From CAJUOR01 sp964596105 (GTDB lineage: Bacteria; Bacillota_I; Bacilli_A; Erysipelotrichales; Coprobacillaceae): DNA of 18,034 nt. The DNA lies in the NCBI GenBank assembly GCA_964596105.1, contig CAZQRT010000024.1, positions 1 through 18,034 on the forward strand, given 5' to 3'. Below the pieces are notes generated by a model. That model was not told where the DNA came from, ran no database searches, and was given only the letters and a program-made list of their open reading frames with translations. Shown here one piece after another: positions 6,979-13,313 of the stretch (positions are counted from its first letter, which is position 1; each line of letters begins with the position of its first letter). The position numbers were made by a program, and so were the translations under genes.

Positions 6979-7929
6979 ATGATTCAAACATACCTTTTAA
7001 AAAACGATCAGCTTGAAGTTCACGTTCTTAATTACGGCGCCATTATCGATAAAATCTATACGAAAGACAAAAACGGGCATCGGGGAAATGTCGTGTTGAG
7101 CTACCAGGACACTCAAGACTACATCCGCGTTCCCGGCCCTTACTTAAACGCCGCGGTCGGCCCCTACGCGGGAAGAATCGCTTACGGACAAATTGACAAA
7201 CGTCATTTTTCTATCAACAACGGCCCTTCACATCTGCACGGCGGGTTTCATAACATCAGCGGCCGCTACTTTCACATCACGCAAAAATCCGCCACGCGTT
7301 TAAAGGCGGAATTAACCGCTGATCACGGGGCGGACGGCTACATTCATCCCATTCATTATGAGATCGATTATGAAATCATAGACGACCGCCTGATCATCAC
7401 CTTGGAAGCGAGCGGGGAGGGGAACAATCCCTTAAGCCTGACCAATCATCTGTACTTTAATTTAAGCGGCGATTTAAAAAGAGACGCCTTAGATCATGTC
7501 CTGACCGCTGATTTTAAAAAAATGGGCTATATCAAAGACAGCGGCGCCCCGGAAGAGCTGGCCGACGCGAGCGGGCCTTTTGATTTTTCCCGCGGCAAAA
7601 CCATTCGCGAGAATTTAGAAAGTCGTCATCCCCAGTTTCAATATACCGCGGGACTGGATCATCCCTTCCTTCTTAACGGCCCGGTTCAGCTTTACGACCC
7701 ACAAAGCGGCCGCCTATTAACCCTGACCAGCAGCGCTCAGGCCATCGTCCTTTACGCCGGAAACTATCTCGAGCCGGACATGATTTTTCAAAACGGCGTG
7801 CCGGGAAAACAGGGCCTGGCCTTAGCCATGGAACCTTCCGCTTTCCCTAACGGCATCAACCTGGGAATCGATCAGCTTACAAAACAGTACAAACAGCGTA
7901 CAGAATACCGGTTTTCCTTGACGGCTTGA
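6979..7929 (+). CDS. galM: Aldose 1-epimerase (mutarotase)
   Basis: A 316-residue galactose mutarotase-like enzyme that interconverts alpha and beta anomers of aldoses. Visible motifs are NAAVGPYAGRIAYG (57-70, substrate-binding Arg66), HLHGG (85-89, His87), LTNHLYFNLSG (154-164, catalytic acid His157), LDHPFLL (226-232) and AMEPSAFPN (283-291, catalytic base Glu285). These match the His/His/Glu set of Lactococcus GalM. Length is slightly short but normal. The ribosome binding site TAGGAG (6967-6972) lies 6 bases before the ATG. No other galactose genes are nearby, so it may act on glucose or other sugars. The last codons carry the -35 region of the next promoter, and the T-box terminator downstream may serve as its transcription stop. 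Confidence 0.94.
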   Translation: MIQTYLLKNDQLEVHVLNYGAIIDKIYTKDKNGHRGNVVLSYQDTQDYIRVPGPYLNAAVGPYAGRIAYGQIDKRHFSINNGPSHLHGGFHNISGRYFHITQKSATRLKAELTADHGADGYIHPIHYEIDYEIIDDRLIITLEASGEGNNPLSLTNHLYFNLSGDLKRDALDHVLTADFKKMGYIKDSGAPEELADASGPFDFSRGKTIRENLESRHPQFQYTAGLDHPFLLNGPVQLYDPQSGRLLTLTSSAQAIVLYAGNYLEPDMIFQNGVPGKQGLALAMEPSAFPNGINLGIDQLTKQYKQRTEYRFSLTA

Positions 7930-7946
7930 TGCGCATTTGGTATCAT
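7918..7946 (+). promoter_or_regulatory. Predicted strong sigma-A promoter of the T-box/valS operon, inside the end of galM
   Basis: TTGACG (7918-7923, 5 of 6) and TATCAT (7941-7946, 5 of 6) with the optimal 17-bp spacer and an extended TG-G immediately before the -10. The galM stop (7927-7929) lies within the spacer. Predicted initiation is near 7953, just before stem I of the T-box leader. Confidence 0.82.
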
Positions 7947-7952
7947 AGTCAT

Positions 7953-8161
7953 GCGTTGAAAAAGAGGAGTAAGCGTCATCTCATCCTTAAGAGAGTTTTC
8001 GTCCGGTGCGAGAAAACGCTGGGAGACGCTGAAGGTAGCTTTGGAGCTTGTCTGGAGAAACCCAGGTGCGTATTCCTGCGTTAAAGGATAAAGGCGTCAG
8101 ATGACGCGAATTAAGGTGGTACCACGTTTCACACACGTCCTTAGCGGGCGTGTTTTCGTTT
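7953..8161 (+). promoter_or_regulatory. T-box riboswitch (probably tRNA-Val responsive) upstream of valS
   Basis: A complete T-box leader. Stem I: AAAG (7961-7964)/CTTT (8039-8042) and AGCGTC (7972-7977)/GACGCT (8025-8030) flank a specifier loop with AGTA (7968-7971) opposite GAA (8031-8033). The codon GTA (8035-8037) is the likely valine specifier; GGT one base earlier is the alternative frame. The apical part carries AGAGAG and CCGGTGCGAG. Stem III is GCGTC/GACGC at 8094-8098 and 8103-8107. The antiterminator has AAGG (8113-8116)/CCTT (8139-8142), bulge TGGTACC (8117-8123), and ACGT (8124-8127)/ACGT (8135-8138). The bulge TGGT pairs with an ACCA tRNA end, as expected for tRNA-Val and not for tRNA-Gly. 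The competing terminator is ACACGTCC (8133-8140)/GGGCGTGT (8146-8153) plus a T-rich tail. Uncharged tRNA should favour read-through. Confidence 0.95.
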
Positions 8162-8175
8162 AAGGAGGAAGGTTT

Positions 8176-8772
8176 ATGTGGACATTCGTTAAAATTGTGG
8201 CAGTCGTTTTGATCGTGTATTTTATTTTCGTCATCGTGAAAGCCACCCGGGTTGTGAAAAAAGAGCAGGACGCGTTACTGGACGCTTACAGCAAGAAACA
8301 GGAGCTTTATCACCATATCGATGAGAAGCTCTTTGACGAAACCCCCGACGATGAGTTAAAAGACGCCCTGCTGGCCCATATTTTCGCCAAAGAAGACGAG
8401 AACTTCGAGACCCTGCAGAAACGTCTGACCAAAGCCGAAACCGTGCTCTATACGATTTATCAGATGGACAGCGCGGTCGATCAGGGCCGCGGCTCGGTGC
8501 GCAAGTTCTTTGACGGCCCCTCCCGCGCCTACGCCGCTGAACTTTTGCCCGCCTACCAGGCCGTCGGCAGCGAGAAACTCGTCGCTTTAATGGGCAAAAT
8601 CAAAGCCATGCTTATAGCGGAGCAGAACGGCAAACTCGATGATGTTTTGATGGACAGCGACGAGGACTACGGCACCTATACGGTAGACTATATGGACCTC
8701 AAGGAAAGCGAGAACTTTGAGGCCAAACTTGTGACCTATCTGAGAAATAATAAAAACGATTTCTTAAACTAA
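8176..8772 (+). CDS. Membrane-anchored DUF4375/DMP19-like protein, function unknown
   Basis: A 198-residue protein with one N-terminal membrane helix (about 3-22), then Lys/Arg residues and an acidic, mostly helical cytoplasmic part. The segment KAETVLYTIYQMDSAVDQGRG (86-106) with KFFDGPSRAYAAELLPAYQAVGSEKL (110-135) resembles DUF4375/DMP19-family proteins ('l..le.eVnnGGf.qff.n..g......l..iGa'), but the usual NGG is replaced by QGRG. I hold this family call as moderate. Neisseria DMP19 is a soluble acidic DNA mimic; a membrane anchor makes that role unlikely here. The ribosome binding site AAGGAGG (8162-8168) lies 7 bases before ATG, directly after the T-box terminator. The gene is therefore the first controlled by the T-box, and valS follows after 13 bp. 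Its link to translation or valine is unknown. Confidence 0.75.
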   Translation: MWTFVKIVAVVLIVYFIFVIVKATRVVKKEQDALLDAYSKKQELYHHIDEKLFDETPDDELKDALLAHIFAKEDENFETLQKRLTKAETVLYTIYQMDSAVDQGRGSVRKFFDGPSRAYAAELLPAYQAVGSEKLVALMGKIKAMLIAEQNGKLDDVLMDSDEDYGTYTVDYMDLKESENFEAKLVTYLRNNKNDFLN

Positions 8773-8785
8773 AAGGAGACCGCTT

Positions 8786-11251
8786 ATGAAAAAAGTACTA
8801 GCGCCAAAATACAATCCCCGGGAAGTAGAAAAAGGGAAATACGAAACCTGGATCAAAAAAGGTTATTTTGAAGCCGGGGACATCTCGAAAAAACCTTACG
8901 CGATCGTGATTCCCCCGCCTAATGTCACCGGCAAACTCCATCTCGGCCACGCCTGGGACACCACCCTGCAGGATATGATCATCCGCTATAAACGCATGAA
9001 AGGCTATGACGCGCTGTGGCTGCCGGGCATGGATCACGCCGCCATCGCCACCGAAGTCAAAGTCGTCGAAAAATTAAAACAGGAAGGCGTCAGCAAGCGC
9101 GACCTCGGCCGTGAGGGCTTTTTGAAAAAAGCCTGGGAATGGAAAGAAGAGTACGCCCGCGATATCCGCGACCAGTGGGCCAAACTGGGCCTCTCCCTGG
9201 ATTATTCAAGGGAGCGTTTTACCCTGGATGAAGGGCTCAACGAAGCGGTGACCCAGGTCTTTATCGACTACTATAACCAGGGCATCATTTACCGCGGCGA
9301 GCGCATCATCAACTGGGATCCCGTGCAGCAGACCGCGCTCTCCAATGAAGAAGTCATCTATAAAGAAGACAAAGGTTATTTCTACCATTTGAAATATGTT
9401 TTAGAAGATCACAGCGGTTACCTCGAAGTGGCCACAACCCGCCCGGAAACCCTCTTTGGCGATACCGCGGTCGCCGTTCATCCTAAAGATGAGCGCTACA
9501 AGCATCTTGTCGGCAAGAAAGTCATTCTCCCAATTGTCAACCGCCTCATTCCCATCATCGCCGATGAGCACGCCGATCCGGAATTTGGCACCGGCGTCGT
9601 CAAAATCACCCCGGCCCATGATCCCAATGACTTTGAGGTCGGAAACCGCCACAACCTGGAAAGGATCGTCTGCATGAATCCCGACGCGACGATGAACGAG
9701 AACGCCGGCAAATANNNNNNNNNNNNNNNNNNNNNNNNNNNNNNNNNNNNNNNNNNNNNNNNNNNNNNNNNNNNNNNNNNNNNNNNNNNNNNNNNNNNNN
9801 NNNNNNNNNNNNNNCTCATTAACTGGATGGAAAACTGCTATGACTGGTGCATCTCCCGGCAGCTCTGGTGGGGTCACCGCATTCCCGCTTATTACCGCGG
9901 CGATGAGGTTTACGTCGGCAAAGAAAAGCCGGAAGGCGAAGGCTGGGTGCAGGATGAGGACGTCCTCGACACCTGGTTCAGTTCCGCGCTCTGGCCGTTC
10001 AGCACCCTGGGCTGGCCTCATGACACAGATGACTTGAAGCGCTATTATCCTAACGATGTTTTAGTCACCGCTTATGATATCATCTTCTTCTGGGTGGCCC
10101 GCATGGTCTTCCAGGGCGAGCAGCTGACCGGACAAAGGCCGTTTAAAGATTGCCTGATCCACGGCCTGATTCGCGATGAGCAGGGCCGCAAGATGAGCAA
10201 GTCCCTGGGCAACGGCATTGATCCGATGGATGTCATCGACCAGTACGGCGCCGATACCCTGCGGTATTTCCTCACCACCAATTCGGCCCCGGGCCAGGAT
10301 TTGCGCTATGAGCCAAAAAAAGTGGAGGCGAGCTGGAACTTCATCAACAAGATCTGGAACGCCGCCCGCTTCGTCTTAATGAATATCCCGGAAGACATGC
10401 CTTACCCGGAAAATCCTCATCCTCATAGTCTCGCCGATCACTGGATTTTAGCGCGCCTCAACGAAGTGATCAAAGCCGTCGATGAGAACATGGACCAGTA
10501 CGAGTTTGTCGTTGTCGGCACCGAGCTGTACCGTTTTATCTGGGACGATTTCTGCTCCAAATATATTGAGCTGGCCAAGGTTTCTTTGCAGGGCGTAGGC
10601 AAAGAGGCGGCTTTGGAAACACTCGTCTATGTTTTAAACGCCATCATCCGCATGCTCCATCCATTCATGCCGTTTGTGACCGAGGAAATTTACCAGGCCC
10701 TGCCTCATGTCGAGGAATCCGTCTGCATCGCCAGCTGGCCGCAGGTGCGCGAAGAGTATCAGGACACGGGGATCGTGGCCTACTTGTGGGATATCATCAG
10801 CGGTTTACGGGAAATCAGAACGAAATACGAGATCAAAAACAGCGTCACCATCACCTGCCATTTAGTGTGCGGCGATGATTTTCTCAAGCCGTATGAACAG
10901 GAATTCAAAGATTATCTGCGCGGTTTGAATCACGCCCGCTTTACCGGCATCGATAACGAAGTCTGGAATGAGAATAAAGCCACCTTCGCGATTCGCGGCG
11001 GCTATGTCGTCGAGATCGCTTTGACGGATGTCGTTGATATCTCAGAAGAGATCGCCAAGCAGCGTAAGCAGCTGACCTTTGTCGAAAGCGAAATTGCCCG
11101 CTGCGAGAAGATGCTGTCCAATCCCGGCTTTGTCAATAAAGCCCCGGCGGAAAAAGTGGCCAGTGAGAAGAGTAAACTGGCGGATTACCAAAGCCGAAAA
11201 AAGAGCATCCTGGCCAGATTAGAGGAGCTGGAAAGATCATGGCAAGGCTGA
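8786..11251 (+). CDS. valS: Valyl-tRNA synthetase, interrupted by an assembly gap
   Basis: Class Ia synthetase that charges tRNA-Val in the cytoplasm. Visible parts are PPPNVTGKLHLGH (44-56) with the HLGH ATP motif at 52-55, the CP1 editing domain (ATTRPETLFGDTA, PAHDPNDFEVGN), WCISRQLWWGHRIPA just after the gap, a KMSKS motif at nt 10190-10204, an anticodon-binding domain, and a C-terminal coiled-coil arm from about nt 11030 (EEIAKQRKQL to LEELE) typical of ValRS. The 100 N at 9715-9814 lie between NAGK(Y) and LINWMEN, where relatives have roughly 80 residues, so the printed 821-codon length is too short; the true protein should be about 865-880. AAGGAG (8773-8778) lies 7 bases before ATG. 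The frame is kept across the N run only because 100 is 1 mod 3. The 3' end overlaps the nicotinamidase gene by 13 bp. Confidence 0.97.
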   Translation: MKKVLAPKYNPREVEKGKYETWIKKGYFEAGDISKKPYAIVIPPPNVTGKLHLGHAWDTTLQDMIIRYKRMKGYDALWLPGMDHAAIATEVKVVEKLKQEGVSKRDLGREGFLKKAWEWKEEYARDIRDQWAKLGLSLDYSRERFTLDEGLNEAVTQVFIDYYNQGIIYRGERIINWDPVQQTALSNEEVIYKEDKGYFYHLKYVLEDHSGYLEVATTRPETLFGDTAVAVHPKDERYKHLVGKKVILPIVNRLIPIIADEHADPEFGTGVVKITPAHDPNDFEVGNRHNLERIVCMNPDATMNENAGKXXXXXXXXXXXXXXXXXXXXXXXXXXXXXXXXXXLINWMENCYDWCISRQLWWGHRIPAYYRGDEVYVGKEKPEGEGWVQDEDVLDTWFSSALWPFSTLGWPHDTDDLKRYYPNDVLVTAYDIIFFWVARMVFQGEQLTGQRPFKDCLIHGLIRDEQGRKMSKSLGNGIDPMDVIDQYGADTLRYFLTTNSAPGQDLRYEPKKVEASWNFINKIWNAARFVLMNIPEDMPYPENPHPHSLADHWILARLNEVIKAVDENMDQYEFVVVGTELYRFIWDDFCSKYIELAKVSLQGVGKEAALETLVYVLNAIIRMLHPFMPFVTEEIYQALPHVEESVCIASWPQVREEYQDTGIVAYLWDIISGLREIRTKYEIKNSVTITCHLVCGDDFLKPYEQEFKDYLRGLNHARFTGIDNEVWNENKATFAIRGGYVVEIALTDVVDISEEIAKQRKQLTFVESEIARCEKMLSNPGFVNKAPAEKVASEKSKLADYQSRKKSILARLEELERSWQG
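9715..9814. other. Assembly gap (100 N placeholder) inside valS
   Basis: A run of exactly 100 N, the conventional placeholder for a scaffold gap of unknown length. By comparison with the ValRS family, about 240 nt of coding sequence is missing here, covering the end of the editing domain and the region with the conserved HSxRS and STQWF-type motifs. Confidence 0.95.
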
Positions 11252-11856
11252 AAACACCGATATCATATCCAGATTTGCCAAATCTGGATACAAAGAGAAC
11301 GCTCGTCATTGTCATTGATATGGTGAAAGGCTTTGTGGTCGAGGGCGCGATGGCGGATCCCGGCATCGCCGCCATCATCCCGGCCATTCAAAATCTCTTA
11401 AAAATTTATCCGCGTCATCTGTTTTTCGCGGATGCCCATCATCCCGCCAGCCGCGAGTTTATAAGCTTTCCCGCGCACTGCCTGAAAGGAAGCGAAGAAA
11501 GTGAGCTTTTGGATGAGTTTCAACAGGATCCCGGCAGAATTATTAATAAAAACTCGACGAACGGCTTTGTCACCGAACAGTTTTTAGGAAGCATCGAGGC
11601 GCTGGTCAGAAAGTATGATCATTTTATCGTCACCGGCTGCTGCACGGATATTTGTGTTTTGCAGTTTGTCTTGAGCCTGCAGGGATATTTCAATGAATAC
11701 GACTGTCAAGACAAAGATATCTATGTCCCGGCTGACGCGGTCGACACCTATGACGGAGCGGATCACAAGGCCGAGGATTATAACGCGATGGCTTTTGCCC
11801 TTTTGGCTATGTCCGGGGTGAAGATTGTAAGGAGTGAAGATCATGAGTGTTTATGA
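11239..11856 (+). CDS. pncA: Nicotinamidase-like cysteine hydrolase (isochorismatase superfamily)
   Basis: A 205-residue isochorismatase-fold hydrolase, most likely converting nicotinamide to nicotinate plus ammonia. The catalytic triad is visible: Asp27 (VIVIDM), Lys104 (INKNSTNGF) and Cys139 in GCCTDICVLQF. Probable metal ligands are Asp65 and His67 (DAHH), Glu73 and His80 (PAHCLKGS); a Glu as the third ligand is what I recall for the pneumococcal enzyme. The gene next to it encodes the enzyme that uses nicotinate, which supports nicotinamidase over other superfamily members. AGAGGAG (11221-11227) lies 11 bases before ATG within valS, and the start overlaps the valS end by 13 bp. The stop overlaps pncB by 14 bp. 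A perfect 11-bp inverted repeat occupies codons 10-18. Confidence 0.9.
   Translation: MARLKTPISYPDLPNLDTKRTLVIVIDMVKGFVVEGAMADPGIAAIIPAIQNLLKIYPRHLFFADAHHPASREFISFPAHCLKGSEESELLDEFQQDPGRIINKNSTNGFVTEQFLGSIEALVRKYDHFIVTGCCTDICVLQFVLSLQGYFNEYDCQDKDIYVPADAVDTYDGADHKAEDYNAMAFALLAMSGVKIVRSEDHECL
11266..11290. repeat. Perfect 11-bp inverted repeat inside the start of the nicotinamidase gene
   Basis: TATCCAGATTT (11266-11276) and AAATCTGGATA (11280-11290) are exact reverse complements separated by GCC. It begins 27 bases after the ATG and encodes residues of YPDLPNLDT. There is no T-tract, so it is not a standard terminator; an operator or an mRNA hairpin is possible. Confidence 0.8.
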
Positions 11857-13297
11857 AGGCCGCAATCTGACGCTTCTCATGGATTACTATGAACTGACCA
11901 TGGCTTACAATTACTACAAACAGGGCAAAAAAGATGAGATCGTCTACTTTGACATGTTTTACCGCCACAATCCCGATCATGGCGGATATGTGATTTTCGC
12001 CGGATTGCAGCAGATCATCGAGGTCATCGCCGGTCTGCATTTTTCCGGTGAGGATTTAGCGTATTTAAAAAGCACCGGAAAATTCGACGACGAGTTTCTG
12101 GATTACCTTTCCACGCTCAGATTCACCGGGGATCTCTGGTCGGTTCGCGAGGGCACCGTGGTTTTCCCGAACGAGCCTTTGATCACGGTGCGCGCCCCGG
12201 TCATCGAGGCGCAGCTGTTAGAGACGATCATCCTCGTCACGGTCAATCATCAGTCGCTGATCGCGACCAAGGCCAACCGCGTCGTGCGCCAGGCTAAAGG
12301 GCGCCCGGTTTATGAGTTCGGGGCGCGCCGCGCCCAGGGCTATGATGCCGCCAACTACGGCGCGAGAGCGTGCTATATCGGTGGCGTGGCGGGCACGGCG
12401 ACGGTCAGTGCCGGCCGCATGTTCCATATTCCCGTCGTGGGCACGATGGCGCATTCTTTTGTCCAGCTGTTTGACAGCGAGTATGAGGCTTTCTGCGTTT
12501 ACGCCCGGACCTATCCGGACAGCTGCATTCTTCTAGTGGACACTTATGACACCTTAAAAAGCGGTGTTCCCAACGCCATCCGCTGCGCGAAAGAAGTGCT
12601 CGAGCCGATGGGCAAGCGTTTGGCCGGAATCCGCGTCGACAGCGGCGATCTCGCCTATCTCACGAAAAGGATTCGCGGCATGCTTGATGAGGCGGACCTT
12701 GAGGACTGCAAGATCACGGCCTCCAATTCCCTCGACGAGTATCTGATCCGAAGTCTTTTAGATCAGGGCGCGAAGATTGACTCGTTCGGGGTGGGCGAGA
12801 ACATGATCGTTTCCAAAAGCTCGCCGGTATTCGGCGGCGTGTATAAATTAGTCGCGGTGGAAAAAGACGGAAAGATTATCCCGAAGATTAAAATCTCGGA
12901 AAACAGCGAGAAAATCACCAATCCGGGATACAAGCGGCTGTACCGCCTGTATGATAAGAAAACTCATCACGCCATCGCCGATCTTGCCGCGAACTATGAT
13001 GAGGTCATCACGGGGGATGTGACGATCTGCCATCAGTCGCAGGCCTGGAAATATAAGACGGTCGCGGCCGGCAGCTATCTTTGCGAGGAGCTGCAGCAGC
13101 CGGTCTACCAGTCCGGAGAGTGTGTGTACGAGTGCCCGAATCTCGATGAGATCCGCGCTTACAGTCAGGTCAGCCAGGTGCGCATCTGGGACGAGGTTTT
13201 CCGTCTCGAGTATCCGCACGGCTATTATGTCGATTTAACAAAATCATTACTGGAGATGAAAATGGCCCTTTTGGCGGAAAATCGCCAGGCCGGATAA
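11843..13297 (+). CDS. pncB: Nicotinate phosphoribosyltransferase
   Basis: A 484-residue enzyme that joins nicotinate to PRPP to give nicotinate mononucleotide, the committed step of the Preiss-Handler NAD salvage route. Family motifs in order are TLLMDYYELTMAYNY (10-24), YEFGARRAQGYDAA (157-170), GTMAHSFVQLF (200-210, with the phosphorylatable His204) and GIRVDSGDLAYL (262-273), followed by ITASNSLDEY and FGVGENM further on. I chose ATG 11843 over an in-frame GTG at 11834 because AAGGAG (11829-11834) lies 8 bases before 11843 and itself overlaps the GTG. The start overlaps the nicotinamidase stop by 14 bp, so the two NAD salvage enzymes, which act in sequence, are translationally coupled. 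The gene is 16 bp upstream of the ABC exporter pair. Confidence 0.95.
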   Translation: MSVYEGRNLTLLMDYYELTMAYNYYKQGKKDEIVYFDMFYRHNPDHGGYVIFAGLQQIIEVIAGLHFSGEDLAYLKSTGKFDDEFLDYLSTLRFTGDLWSVREGTVVFPNEPLITVRAPVIEAQLLETIILVTVNHQSLIATKANRVVRQAKGRPVYEFGARRAQGYDAANYGARACYIGGVAGTATVSAGRMFHIPVVGTMAHSFVQLFDSEYEAFCVYARTYPDSCILLVDTYDTLKSGVPNAIRCAKEVLEPMGKRLAGIRVDSGDLAYLTKRIRGMLDEADLEDCKITASNSLDEYLIRSLLDQGAKIDSFGVGENMIVSKSSPVFGGVYKLVAVEKDGKIIPKIKISENSEKITNPGYKRLYRLYDKKTHHAIADLAANYDEVITGDVTICHQSQAWKYKTVAAGSYLCEELQQPVYQSGECVYECPNLDEIRAYSQVSQVRIWDEVFRLEYPHGYYVDLTKSLLEMKMALLAENRQAG

Positions 13298-13313
13298 CAG
13301 GGGGGGTGAGCGC

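Noticed and set aside
9401..10021. Minus-strand open frame across the N gap
   Set aside because: It stays open only because N codons cannot be stops; it is antisense to valS.
11261..11266. TATCAT as a -10 for a pncA promoter
   Set aside because: No acceptable -35 at 16-18 bp, and transcription would start after the pncA ATG and translation signals.
11266..11290. The pncA palindrome as a rho-independent terminator
   Set aside because: No T-tract follows, and the flanking sequence is coding.
11834..11842. GTG 11834 as the pncB start
   Set aside because: It overlaps the AAGGAG that serves ATG 11843; the family N terminus fits the ATG.
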